Below are positions 1 to 7,657 of a stretch of 64,000 nucleotides of DNA, piece by piece; position 1 is the stretch's first letter; each line of letters opens with the position of its first letter. This DNA is from Candidatus Sulfopaludibacter sp. SbA3 (GTDB taxonomy: Bacteria > Acidobacteriota > Terriglobia > Bryobacterales > Bryobacteraceae). The translations under genes and the position numbers were made by a program. The notes under the pieces were generated by a model, which saw nothing but the letters and a program-made list of their open reading frames with translations, searched no databases and had not been told where the DNA came from. Location: NCBI GenBank assembly GCA_945890485.1, contig CAMDCN010000001.1:1-64000 (forward strand). Reading direction: 5' to 3'.

Positions 1-1
1 C

Positions 2-136
2 ATCGAGGCTCTCGATGGATATGTCGACCACCACAACGCAGAGCCCAAGCCCTTCATCTGGACCGCCAGAGCTCAGGATATCCTCGCCAAAGTCATGCGG
101 GCACAGAACGCATTGAATAACAGGCAGACTGTTTGA
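2..136 (+). CDS. IS630-type transposase, C-terminal fragment (5-prime end outside window)
   Basis: The open frame enters from the left edge and ends at TGA 134-136. The last 44 residues include the NAEPKPFIWTARAQDIL segment followed by a basic helix, which is the typical C-terminal tail of IS630-family DDE transposases (Asn-Pro-Lys-Pro-Phe-x-Trp-Thr-Ala). The catalytic DDE residues lie outside the window, so activity cannot be judged. I could not define a terminal inverted repeat in the 100 bases after the stop. It marks the left edge of the window as a mobile-element boundary. Confidence 0.75.
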   Translation: MEALDGYVDHHNAEPKPFIWTARAQDILAKVMRAQNALNNRQTV

Positions 137-242
137 AGCACACCACTAGGCTAGTCGAGTTTTCTCACGGGTGACCGCAGGGAGTTTCCCGGAACTAACG
201 AGATGGCGCTTCGTGCGGTAGTCTGAAGATTCAAGCAGCACC

Positions 243-542
243 ATGCGGACGAAAACAACTCACTTAGTCGAAGATGACGGACGATGGTTAATGAAGCGTG
301 TGGGCGAGTGTCTGGGTCTTGCGAGCTTCCGCTCGAAGCGGCTTGCGATGGAAGCGGCGCGGCAACTGGTTGCCGGAGAGAGCGCCTGGCAGATCGTCTC
401 TTTGAGTGCTTCGGGACGGGTCCGTGTGGAGGCGCGATACGGGTTGCCCACAATCCGACGGTCGCCCGCGAAGAGTACGCTGGGGCGACGGGCGATTGAA
501 AGAGCGGTAGGTGAATTGGTCCGGAAGCGGCTGGAAGAGTGA
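243..542 (+). CDS. small hypothetical protein, DUF2188-like
   Basis: A 99-residue basic protein. The core (W-L-M-K-R-V-G-E, then F-R-S-K-R-x-A-M-E-A-A-R-x-L-V, then W-Q-I-V-x-L-S-A-S-G-R-V) has the layout of DUF2188-type small proteins: a beta strand, a helix carrying 'KxxAxxAAR', then a strand describing 'vvsg dGr'. No membrane segment or signal peptide is seen. It sits alone between the transposase tail and a zinc-finger gene. Function is unknown; assignment to DUF2188 is a weak resemblance, not a demonstrated match. Confidence 0.5.
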   Translation: MRTKTTHLVEDDGRWLMKRVGECLGLASFRSKRLAMEAARQLVAGESAWQIVSLSASGRVRVEARYGLPTIRRSPAKSTLGRRAIERAVGELVRKRLEE

Positions 543-620
543 ATCCGGTTTGTCGGATCGAGTCGGGAGTCCTTTTGTCCGAGGCTGGAATTCTGGTGAC
601 TGAGGCATGAGCAAACCACG

Positions 621-1205
621 ATGCAATCGGGATATGGCGTTTCTCCCAGTAGGGGCGGCAAAGAGCGCCCGTGCCCCTGCGGTGGGCGTGAGAATTGTTC
701 GCGCTGTTGGGGTACTGGCTACATCAGCACCGTCGTGGAACCGTTGGCGGCGGTCGAGGGGCCAATGCGCGGCCGACCGGTCAAACGGGCGGTGGCGAAT
801 CCCCCGAAGCCGCTGGTGAAGGGTTTGCCGGCCTATATCCGACCGGCTCTGCCGCCGCCAATGGTCCAGTGCCCGCACTGCTCGGCACTGGTGGGAGCGA
901 AGAGACTGGAGCGGCATATCCAGAAAGTGCACGCGTCGGCATCGCCCCGGGCGGGCGCGATTCGTGAACAGTTGGCGACACGGCCGATGCCGAAGAAGAC
1001 CGTTCCGCCGAAGGCTTCCGTTCCGGTGGTGAAAGCGAAACCGGCTACGAAGCAGCGCACTTCTATTGGGGCCGACCGGGCCACGCGGACGCGGCCGCCA
1101 GAAAATGGCAGGGATGGCTCCGAGGGGTTCGGCCAGTTCCGGGAAGGTGGCCGCTTCGGATCGCACCCTTCGTTTGACGACTTTGGCGACGAGTCGGAGC
1201 CATGA
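621..1205 (+). CDS. hypothetical protein with two putative zinc-binding motifs
   Basis: A 194-residue, Pro/Arg/Lys-rich soluble protein. Near the N terminus, C-P-C-G-G, then C-S-R-C-W-G-T-G-Y-I looks like half of a DnaJ-type zinc ribbon (CxCGG...CxxCxGxG). In the middle, CPHCSALVGAKRLERHIQKVH is a clear C2H2-type finger (C-x2-C-x12-H-x4-H). The C-terminal third is low complexity and likely disordered. No known family was recognised. A nucleic-acid or protein-binding role is inference from the fingers. ATG 621 is the only sensible start before the first cysteine pair. Confidence 0.6.
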   Translation: MQSGYGVSPSRGGKERPCPCGGRENCSRCWGTGYISTVVEPLAAVEGPMRGRPVKRAVANPPKPLVKGLPAYIRPALPPPMVQCPHCSALVGAKRLERHIQKVHASASPRAGAIREQLATRPMPKKTVPPKASVPVVKAKPATKQRTSIGADRATRTRPPENGRDGSEGFGQFREGGRFGSHPSFDDFGDESEP

Positions 1206-1269
1206 ACAGGGGGGCCTTGGGGCGGATCGATGCGAAGGCTACCGGCTCACTTTGTAGCCCGCGCGCGAT

Positions 1270-1584
1270 TCATCGCGCGGCAAAGTAGGGCTCCGCGGTT
1301 TCGAGGATTGCCTGGCGGCGGATCCAATTTGAGCTGCGCTCGATGGCCCGCTGCGAAACCAGATCGACCGGGCGGCCAGCGAGTTCGGCGAGTTCGTTCT
1401 CCATGGCCACGTGATCGAGCAGACTCCAGTCGGCTTCCGGGGTGAAGGTGACGAGAAAGTCCAGGTCGCTGTCCGGGCGGAAATCGTCTCGCAGGGCGGA
1501 GCCGAAGAGGCGCAGTTCGGCGATCTTCCACTTGGCGCAGAACTCGTGTAGCGGCTGGGAGGGAATCAGGACTTCGAGTCGCAT
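1270..1584 (-). CDS. minimal nucleotidyltransferase (MNT/MntA-like)
   Basis: A 104-residue protein with the polymerase-beta-type nucleotidyltransferase signature GSALRDDFRPDSDLDFLV (G-S-x10-D-x-D), where the two aspartates would bind the catalytic metal. Length and motif match stand-alone minimal nucleotidyltransferases. Many of these are the antitoxin half of HEPN-MNT pairs and adenylylate a HEPN toxin. No HEPN/DUF86 gene lies next to it: the upstream gene on the same strand is an unrelated 74-residue ORF and the downstream side has only about 60 bases before the zinc-finger gene. It may be an orphan or have a distant partner. Confidence 0.75.
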   Translation of the reverse strand: MRLEVLIPSQPLHEFCAKWKIAELRLFGSALRDDFRPDSDLDFLVTFTPEADWSLLDHVAMENELAELAGRPVDLVSQRAIERSSNWIRRQAILETAEPYFAAR

Positions 1585-1677
1585 GCGGCGCTCTCCTTAC
1601 GCAGAATACCACCGCGGGGCTGGTTCGCAGCGGGGCCGGCGGCCTGTGGTCGCGGGGGCAGGACGCTGCGCGGGCGG

Positions 1678-1902
1678 TTAGTCGCTCCGGGAGTTCGACG
1701 AGGATGCCAGGAATTGGCGGTTGACGAAGCGCCCGACGGTCCGGGCGCCATCGGAGTCGAGGCGCTCGACGAGATCCGGGTTGCCGGGAACGGCAAAGAA
1801 GTGCGGATAAGGCCGGTTCGCAAGGACCGTTTGCAGGCGTTGCCGCCCGGCGGGGGTGTCGACGGACGCGAGGCACTCGGAAAGGGATTTTGGTTGACTC
1901 AT
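1678..1902 (-). CDS. small hypothetical protein
   Basis: A 74-residue ORF between the TrmB-like regulator and the nucleotidyltransferase, all on the minus strand. The start ATG at 1902 is preceded by a weak purine-rich GAGCGG. The sequence reads as a soluble alpha/beta peptide with a serine-rich end. No family is recognised. It may be the degraded end of a longer gene, because it is short and its last residues (S-S-S-N-S-R-S-D) look unstructured. Confidence 0.4.
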   Translation of the reverse strand: MSQPKSLSECLASVDTPAGRQRLQTVLANRPYPHFFAVPGNPDLVERLDSDGARTVGRFVNRQFLASSSNSRSD

Positions 1903-1941
1903 ATCCGCTCGGTAGCAGAAGCGCCTGTTCGCGAAGGGCCG

Positions 1942-2775
1942 TTAACGGCCGGGCATGGGCATGGCGACGCTGCGCTGCCAGTACTGCTCGAAGAGGCCGC
2001 GCATCGCTTCTCCCAAGCCGTTATGGTCGAAGACCACGGCCGTCCAGGTGGGTTTGGTGATCACCGGGTCGAGCAGCGCGAGTAGGCCGCGACGGCCGTC
2101 GCAGAGGGTTAGCTTCAGGGGGAGAGACGGGACCTGGTGGACCTCGACGCCGGCTTCCATGAATTCGATTAAACGGCGGCGGTGGATGTCGTCGAGGGTG
2201 CCCATCTCGATCAGCAGACGGCAGCGGACTCCCCGCGAGAGGGCCTCGCGGACCATCTGGTCGTCGACGGGGTCGATGGCGTAGGGCGGGCGGGAGAATT
2301 CGCAGTAGTCTGTCTGCGCTTCCTGCATCATGCGGCGGTATTCGGTGGCCGTCTGCAGGGGTTCGGAGACGATGCGGAGGAAATCCAGCGTGCCGCGGCC
2401 CCCTTGGCCTTCGGAATAGGAGGTGTTGAGGTCCTCAACGAGATCCGAGGCGTGGCGGGACTGCTCCGAGAGTTCGTGCTGCATCGCCTGGGCGCGGCGG
2501 GCGAAATAGCTGGGGATGGCCAGGGAGGGCTCGACCGCGGAAAAGAGCTTGGTGCGCTCCTGGACGACCTGCGCAAAACCCTTCTCGACGAGGGAATCGA
2601 GAACTTCGTAAATCTTCTGCCGGGGGACGTGGGCGCGGGCGGCGAGTTCGAGAGCCTTAAAACGAGGATGGCCAACCAGGACCAGATAGGAGCGGGCTTC
2701 GTATGCGTTTAACCCTATTTGCTGCAACCGTTTCCAGAATCTGGCGTATTCCGCATCCGGTAATTCATTTGGCAT
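1942..2775 (-). CDS. TrmB-family transcriptional regulator
   Basis: A 277-residue regulator. Residues about 15-80 form a winged helix-turn-helix typical of TrmB: an IGLNAYEARSYLVLV helix, then A-R-A-H-V-P-R-Q-K-I-Y-E-V-L-D-S-L-V-E-K-G-F. About 80-130 is a helical linker, and the C-terminal part (about 140-265) resembles the phospholipase-D-like or sugar-binding effector half of TrmB-type proteins. It is divergent from the MoxR-like ATPase gene, with 63 bases between start codons, so the shared region is its likely target. GGAAGG lies 4 bases before the ATG. The effector is unknown. Confidence 0.8.
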   Translation of the reverse strand: MPNELPDAEYARFWKRLQQIGLNAYEARSYLVLVGHPRFKALELAARAHVPRQKIYEVLDSLVEKGFAQVVQERTKLFSAVEPSLAIPSYFARRAQAMQHELSEQSRHASDLVEDLNTSYSEGQGGRGTLDFLRIVSEPLQTATEYRRMMQEAQTDYCEFSRPPYAIDPVDDQMVREALSRGVRCRLLIEMGTLDDIHRRRLIEFMEAGVEVHQVPSLPLKLTLCDGRRGLLALLDPVITKPTWTAVVFDHNGLGEAMRGLFEQYWQRSVAMPMPGR

Positions 2776-2838
2776 CGACCTTCCAAAGATATCAAACTAT
2801 TCCAGGCCCACGCGAGGTTTCGTGCATCAATAAGAGAT
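2776..2838. promoter_or_regulatory. divergent intergenic region, regulator / MoxR-like operon
   Basis: These 63 bases separate the divergent TrmB-like regulator and the MoxR-like ATPase gene and must hold both sets of start signals. The regulator side has GGAAGG just before its ATG. On the plus side CAATAAGAGAT abuts the ATG. An AT-rich patch (ATATCAAACTATTCC) in the middle could contain overlapping -10 elements. No clear palindrome was found. Autoregulation and control of the ATPase operon is inference from layout. Confidence 0.4.
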
Positions 2839-4335
2839 ATGGAACAGCTACCCTCCACGCTGGGCGAACTACAGAAAAGTGACTGGGCCGAGCGGTGCTC
2901 GCCAGGGCGGACCGTGAAGGACGAACTGCGGGAAAACCTGATCGCCAAGATACGCGCCGGAGAGCGGTTGTTTCCGGGCGTGGTGGGATATGAGGATACC
3001 GTGGTGCCGCAAGTCGTGAACGCCGTACTGGCAAAGCACAACTTTATTTTGTTGGGGACGCGGGGCCAGGCGAAGACACGGCTGATCCGCATGCTGACGA
3101 CGCTGCTGGATGAGTGGATGCCGTACGTGGCGGGCTCGGAGATTCGGGATAATCCGTTGGCTCCTTTATCGCTGTTTGGGAAGGAGCAGGTGGCGGCGCT
3201 GGGGGAAGCGACCCCGATTGCCTGGATGCGGCGGGACGAGCGGTACGTGGAAAAGCTGGCGACGCCGGACGTGACGATTGCGGACATGATTGGGGATATT
3301 GACCCGATTAAGGCGGCGAAGCTGGGGCGGGAGATGGGGAGCGAGCTGACGGTGCACTACGGGCTGTTGCCGCGGGCGAACCGGGGGATTTTCGCGATTA
3401 ACGAGCTGCCGGATTTGGCGGGGAAGATTCAGGTGGGGCTGTTCAACATCATGCAGGAGGGGGATATCCAGATCAAGGGGTATCCGGTGCGGCTGCCGCT
3501 GGATGTGGTGCTGCTGTTTACGGCGAATCCGGAAGATTACACGGCGAGAGGGAAGATTATTACGCCGTTGAAGGACCGGATTGGGAGCGAGATCCGGACG
3601 CACTATCCGCACACGATGGAGCAGGGGATGGAGATTACGGGGCAGGAGGCGTGGACCAAGCGGACGGGGGGCGTGACGTTGACGGTGCCGAAGTTTATCC
3701 GGGAGACGGTGGAGGCGATTGCGTTTATTGCTCGCGAGGATAAGAAGATTGATAAGCGGAGCGGGGTGAGCCAGCGGTTGCCGATTTCGGTGATGGAGAG
3801 TGTGGTTTCGAACGCGGAGCGGCGGGCGCTGATGGCGATGGAGGTGGAGGCGGTGCCCCGGGTGGTGGATTTGTATGCGGCGTTGCCTTCGATGACGGGG
3901 AAGATTGAGTTGGAGTATGAGGGGGAGTTGAAGGGCGGGGAGGCGGTGGCGCGGGAGTTGATTAAGGCCGCGGTGGGGCGGGTGTTTACGCATTATTTTG
4001 ATGGGGTGAACGTGGGGATGATTGTGAAGTACTTTGAGCGGGGCGGGGCGTTGAAGGTGGATGAGGGGACTTCGGCGGCGGACATGTTGGTGCAGATGAT
4101 GCCGGTGGATGGGTTGTTTGAGAAGACGGCGGCGTTGGGGATAGGGGTGGGGGAGAGCGACGCGATGCGGGCGGCGGCGGCGGAGTTTGTGTTGGAGGGG
4201 CTGTATGCGCATCGGCGGATTAGCCGGAGCGAGGAGTTGGGGTTTATGGGGGAGGATCGGCGGTCGGGGCGGCAGGAGCAGGAAGGGGAGGAGATGCCGC
4301 AGCCTCGGAATAAGAAGCGGCAGCAGTTTAATTAG
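2839..4335 (+). CDS. MoxR / magnesium-chelatase-like AAA+ ATPase
   Basis: A 498-residue cytoplasmic ATPase. The N-terminal third has V-V-G-Y-E-D-T-V-V-P-Q followed by a P-loop GTRGQAKTR (residues 73-81; K79, T80). The Walker B equivalent reads G-I-F-A-I-N-E-L with N188-E189 in place of the usual Asp-Glu. Then come F-T-A-N-P-E-D-Y-T (sensor region) and L-K-D-R-I-G-S-E-I-R-T-H-Y-P. The C-terminal 150 residues are helical with an acidic, charged end. The next gene encodes a VWA protein 24 bases downstream, the classic MoxR-VWA arrangement of AAA ATPases that act as chaperones for metal insertion or complex assembly. The substrate is unknown. Codon use is strikingly G-ending in the 3-prime half. 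Confidence 0.85.
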   Translation: MEQLPSTLGELQKSDWAERCSPGRTVKDELRENLIAKIRAGERLFPGVVGYEDTVVPQVVNAVLAKHNFILLGTRGQAKTRLIRMLTTLLDEWMPYVAGSEIRDNPLAPLSLFGKEQVAALGEATPIAWMRRDERYVEKLATPDVTIADMIGDIDPIKAAKLGREMGSELTVHYGLLPRANRGIFAINELPDLAGKIQVGLFNIMQEGDIQIKGYPVRLPLDVVLLFTANPEDYTARGKIITPLKDRIGSEIRTHYPHTMEQGMEITGQEAWTKRTGGVTLTVPKFIRETVEAIAFIAREDKKIDKRSGVSQRLPISVMESVVSNAERRALMAMEVEAVPRVVDLYAALPSMTGKIELEYEGELKGGEAVARELIKAAVGRVFTHYFDGVNVGMIVKYFERGGALKVDEGTSAADMLVQMMPVDGLFEKTAALGIGVGESDAMRAAAAEFVLEGLYAHRRISRSEELGFMGEDRRSGRQEQEGEEMPQPRNKKRQQFN

Positions 4336-4359
4336 CTTTTGCGCACCAGAAGGTGATTT

Positions 4360-5553
4360 ATGCGCTCCATACGGTATTCGAAATTTTCGGAAGAGGACTT
4401 TGGCCTGAGCGCTGAGGACCTGATGAAGGCTTTGGCGGATTTCTTTCTGCAGAGCGGGTTTCAGGATCCCTATGGGCAGTTTCCGTTTGATGAGGATACG
4501 TTGGAGGCCTTGAAGGAGGCCGTGCGGCGGGCGCTGTTGAGTGGGGATTTGGTGCCGCTGGAGGAGATTCAGAAACTATCGGAAGAGCAGTTTGAGGCGT
4601 TGGTGGACCGGTTGGTGGAGAAGTTGCAGACGGAGGGGTATGTGACGGCGCCGCCGGAGGGTGCGGGGCGGGAGGGGGAGCGGCAGGAGATTAAAGTCGA
4701 GGCTACGGATAAGGCTTTGGACTTTTTGGGTTATAAGACGTTGAAGGATTTGATGGGGTCGTTGGGGAAGGCTAGTTTTGGGGCGCATGATACGAGGGAG
4801 TTGTCGACGGGGGTGGAGACGAGCGGGTCGAGCAAGTTGTACGAGTTTGGGGACACGTTGAATTTAGACGTGAACACGACTTTGTTTCATGCCATGCAGA
4901 GGGAGGGGGTGAAGGTGCCGTTGGGGTTGGAGTATGAGGACCTGCATGTGCATCAGAGCGAGTATCAGAGTAGCTGTGCGACGGTGTTGATGCTGGATTG
5001 TTCGCACTCGATGATTTTGTATGGGGAGGACCGGTTTACGCCGGCGAAACGGGTGGCTTTGGCGTTGGCGCATTTGATACGGACGCAGTATCCGGGGGAT
5101 TCGCTGCGGTGTGTGTTGTTTCATGACACGGCGGAGGAGCTGAGGATGCAGGATCTGGCTCGGGTGCAGGTGGGGCCTTATTATACGAATACGCGGGATG
5201 GTCTGATTCTGGCGCAGAAGTTGTTGCAGCAGGAGAAGAAGGATATGAAGCAGATCATCATGATTACGGATGGGAAGCCGTCGGCGTTGACGCTGGAGGA
5301 TGGGCAGATTTATAAGAATCCGTTTGGGCTGGATCCGTTGGTGATTTCGCGGACGCTCGAAGAGGTGAGCCGGTGTAAGCGGGCGGGGATACTGATTAAC
5401 ACGTTTATGCTGGCGCAGGATTACGGGTTGATTAGTTTTGTGAAGAAGATTAGTGAGATGTGTAAGGGGAAGGCTTATTTTACGCGGCCGGAGACGTTGG
5501 GGCAGTATTTACTGATGGATTATATGACGCGGAAGAGCAAGATGGTGCATTAG
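4360..5553 (+). CDS. VWA-domain protein, partner of the MoxR-like ATPase
   Basis: A 397-residue soluble protein. The N-terminal 190 residues are charged and helical (G-F-Q-D-P-Y-G-Q-F region). From about residue 205 a von Willebrand factor A domain begins. Its metal-ion-dependent adhesion site is [18 protein letters not shown], with D213, S215 and S217 matching DxSxS, and I-M-I-T-D-G-K-P-S carries the later MIDAS aspartate. The gene follows the ATPase directly and is surely cotranscribed. In MoxR systems the VWA protein recruits the target through its MIDAS. The stop codon overlaps the stop of the convergent RES gene by 4 bases. Confidence 0.85.
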   Translation: MRSIRYSKFSEEDFGLSAEDLMKALADFFLQSGFQDPYGQFPFDEDTLEALKEAVRRALLSGDLVPLEEIQKLSEEQFEALVDRLVEKLQTEGYVTAPPEGAGREGERQEIKVEATDKALDFLGYKTLKDLMGSLGKASFGAHDTRELSTGVETSGSSKLYEFGDTLNLDVNTTLFHAMQREGVKVPLGLEYEDLHVHQSEYQSSCATVLMLDCSHSMILYGEDRFTPAKRVALALAHLIRTQYPGDSLRCVLFHDTAEELRMQDLARVQVGPYYTNTRDGLILAQKLLQQEKKDMKQIIMITDGKPSALTLEDGQIYKNPFGLDPLVISRTLEEVSRCKRAGILINTFMLAQDYGLISFVKKISEMCKGKAYFTRPETLGQYLLMDYMTRKSKMVH

Positions 5554-6149
5554 GGGAGGGCGATGCCGAGGTCGTAGTGGCGGAGGATGGTGGGGAGGTC
5601 TCGATAGGACAGCCAGTCGCCCAGCGAACGGGGAACAGAGAGGGCGTCGTGCGCATGATCGAAGAGGGCGATGGAGTGTAGGGCAGGATCGTGACGGGCG
5701 CGGTATTGAATGCCGTCTGGTTTGGCAGGGAGATTCCGAAACGCGGCGGAGTACCCCTGGGAAATCTCGTAGGTGAGGCTATTCGTCAAGTGGCCCTCGG
5801 CGCCAACGCGGGTGAGGCCTCCGGACATGGCGAGATCGATGAGAGAGAGGGGGCGCGTGAGCTGAAAGCTGGCGAGGAAGCAGCGGGCCAATCGCTTTCT
5901 TTCGATCGCTCTAAACCGGAGATACTCGCGACCAATGGATTCCATGAAGGCGCAGGCCGGGGTAGCGGCCGCGTAGAGGACTCCGTAGTCTTTGGCGGGG
6001 GCGTCCCAGCGGTTGGACTTCGAGCGTCCGAAGTACAGTGGTGAATAGTCCGCAGGATGGGATCGATACCAAGTTGACCCGGCTGGTACGACTAGTAACC
6101 GGGGCTTGGCGGAGGAGAGATCGGGTACAGCCTTAGCGGAATGCAACAC
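5550..6149 (-). CDS. RES-domain toxin (NAD+-degrading family)
   Basis: A 199-residue RES-domain protein. The family fold is ADP-ribosyltransferase-like and known members deplete NAD+ or modify host enzymes. Visible conserved features are TWYRSHPADYSPLYFG (R29), Y-G-V-L-Y-A-A (Y59), F-M-E-S (E70) and a later N-S-L-T-Y-E-I-S-Q-G serine segment, which together supply the Arg-Tyr-Glu-Ser pattern. The start is GTG: the upstream antitoxin ends TAG and the sequence TAGTG shares the G, so the two are translationally coupled. This is the usual antitoxin-then-toxin order of Xre-RES modules. Confidence 0.85.
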   Translation of the reverse strand: MLHSAKAVPDLSSAKPRLLVVPAGSTWYRSHPADYSPLYFGRSKSNRWDAPAKDYGVLYAAATPACAFMESIGREYLRFRAIERKRLARCFLASFQLTRPLSLIDLAMSGGLTRVGAEGHLTNSLTYEISQGYSAAFRNLPAKPDGIQYRARHDPALHSIALFDHAHDALSVPRSLGDWLSYRDLPTILRHYDLGIALP

Positions 6150-6676
6150 TAGCTGGCGCCATGCACTCCGTAGTCTTCAATCGCGGCGAGGACTGCGGCG
6201 GGGGTTCCGTTGCGGCGGGAGAGGACTTCGATGGGTGTTTTGCCTCGGAGGGTCGTGTGGGTATTGAGGAAGAAGAGCAGCTTCTCGGTGGGAGAGAAGT
6301 CGGACATCGCACCCAGGATTGTTTCTAAATGCTGGAGTCGGAATTGCCAGCGGGGGAAGCGGAGTCCTTCTGATGGCACGTCGACGGCGAGGAGACGTCC
6401 TTGTTGGACATCGTTGAGAACCTGATCGTTGTCGGCGTTCCGCTGGGCGGCTACCTCAGCGAGGGACACGGTTCCGCCTTCGGCGGCTAGGGCTTGGCGG
6501 AGAACCTGCTGACCGCGCTGAAGCGCGTCGGCCAGCGTGGGTTCGGATGACGACTTTGTTTCCGAGTAGGTCCTGGACTTGGGGTTGACCGTCAGCACGC
6601 TACTGATTTTGCGCTGGGGGCTGGTGGGCGGAGCGAGAGTCGTGAAGCTGCCGACCGTGGGCTTTGGCTTTTTCAT
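6149..6676 (-). CDS. Xre/MbcA/ParS-type antitoxin of the RES toxin
   Basis: A 175-residue protein. The first 45 residues are basic, Pro/Ser-rich and likely disordered. The middle (about 47-85) is helical and may form the homeodomain-like DNA-binding part. The C-terminal domain contains L-E-T-I-L-G-A-M, then S-P-T-E-K-L-L-F-F-L-N and a 'G-K-T-P-I-E-V-L' turn followed by a helix, the recognisable Xre/MbcA/ParS-like toxin-binding region. The start overlaps the stop of the SpoU methyltransferase gene (ATGA) and the stop overlaps the RES start (TAGTG), so all three genes form one coupled unit. Such antitoxins normally repress their own promoter. Confidence 0.8.
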   Translation of the reverse strand: MKKPKPTVGSFTTLAPPTSPQRKISSVLTVNPKSRTYSETKSSSEPTLADALQRGQQVLRQALAAEGGTVSLAEVAAQRNADNDQVLNDVQQGRLLAVDVPSEGLRFPRWQFRLQHLETILGAMSDFSPTEKLLFFLNTHTTLRGKTPIEVLSRRNGTPAAVLAAIEDYGVHGAS

Positions 6677-7221
6677 CCGAATGCACCTGATCCTATTGTA
6701 CTGTTCTGCAGGTTGCGGTATTTGCGGAGGAGTTCATAGAGGACGATACCACCGGCGGTGGCGACGTTGAGGGAGTGTTTGACGCCGAGCATGGGGAGGC
6801 GGATGTGGACGTCGGCGCGGGCGGAGAGGGCGGGTTGGATGCCGTCGACTTCGTGGCCGAAGATGACGCAGACGGGGAAGCGGGGTTGCCAGTCGAAGAG
6901 GTCGATGGCGCGGGGGGTGGTTTCGATAGCGGCGATTTCGGTGTTGTCGGGGAGGAGATCGAGGGGGTTTGGGGCGTAGCGCCAGGGGACGGTGAATTCG
7001 GCGCCGAGGGCGGTTTTGGCGATTTGCTTGGGGTTGCGTTCGGGGGTGGAGGCGATGCCGGCGAGGAGGAGGGCTTCGGCGGCGCAGGCATCGGCGGTGC
7101 GGAAGAAGCTACCGATGTTGTACATGCTGCGGACGTTATCGAGGAGGACCGTCACCGGGAGGCGCTTGATGCCGTCGTAAGCGGCGGAGAGGGGGGTGGC
7201 GGCGAAGGGGAGACGGTCCAC
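6673..7221 (-). CDS. SpoU/TrmH-family RNA 2-prime-O-methyltransferase
   Basis: A 182-residue SPOUT enzyme with all three SpoU motifs. Motif 1 is N-I-G-S-F-F-R-T-A-D-A, motif 2 is V-C-V-I-F-G-H-E-V-D-G-I, and motif 3 is L-P-M-L-G-V-K-H-S-L-N-V-A-T-A-G, which forms the trefoil knot binding S-adenosylmethionine. It is about the size of stand-alone TrmH/TrmL-like proteins and lacks an extra N-terminal substrate-binding domain. The target (tRNA or rRNA position) cannot be told from sequence. It is the first gene of a coupled three-gene unit with the RES toxin-antitoxin pair; the ATGA overlap with the antitoxin is seen directly. Confidence 0.85.
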   Translation of the reverse strand: MDRLPFAATPLSAAYDGIKRLPVTVLLDNVRSMYNIGSFFRTADACAAEALLLAGIASTPERNPKQIAKTALGAEFTVPWRYAPNPLDLLPDNTEIAAIETTPRAIDLFDWQPRFPVCVIFGHEVDGIQPALSARADVHIRLPMLGVKHSLNVATAGGIVLYELLRKYRNLQNSTIGSGAFG

Positions 7222-7232
7222 TCGGTTGCTTC

Positions 7233-7646
7233 TTACTTCTTCAGCAGGTCGCGGATCTCGGTGAGGAGGACGACGTCGGCCGGGGTGGGGGGGGCGGCGG
7301 CGGGGGCGGGCGGTTTCTTGGTGGCGTTGACGGCCTTGACCAGGAGGAAGACGCAGAAGGCGAGGAGGACGAAGTTGATGACTACGGTGATGAAGTTACC
7401 GTAGGCGAGGGTGGCCGCTCCGGCTTTTTTGGCGTCGGCGAGGGTGGCGTAGGTTTTGCCGTCGAGGGCCGTGAAGAAGTTCGAGAAGTCGAGGCCTCCC
7501 GTGGCGGCTCCGACGACGGGCATGATGAGGTCGTCGACGAGGGATCCGACGATTTTACCGAAGGCTCCGCCGATGATGACGCCGACGGCGAGATCCATGA
7601 CGTTGCCTTTGTTGATGAACTCTTTGAACTCTGAAACCATTCCCAT
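7233..7646 (-). CDS. mscL: large-conductance mechanosensitive channel MscL
   Basis: A 137-residue inner-membrane channel that opens under membrane tension to release osmolytes. The N-terminal amphipathic stretch [20 protein letters not shown] and the first pore helix [14 protein letters not shown] are diagnostic. A second membrane helix covers [13 protein letters not shown]. The C-terminal part has a Pro/Ala-rich linker and a short helix ending D-L-L-K-K. ATG 7646 is chosen because AGGAG lies 8 bases upstream; the longer open frame to 7772 overlaps the GNAT gene. Confidence 0.95.
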   Translation of the reverse strand: MGMVSEFKEFINKGNVMDLAVGVIIGGAFGKIVGSLVDDLIMPVVGAATGGLDFSNFFTALDGKTYATLADAKKAGAATLAYGNFITVVINFVLLAFCVFLLVKAVNATKKPPAPAAAPPTPADVVLLTEIRDLLKK

Positions 7647-7657
7647 TTTCGTTGCTC

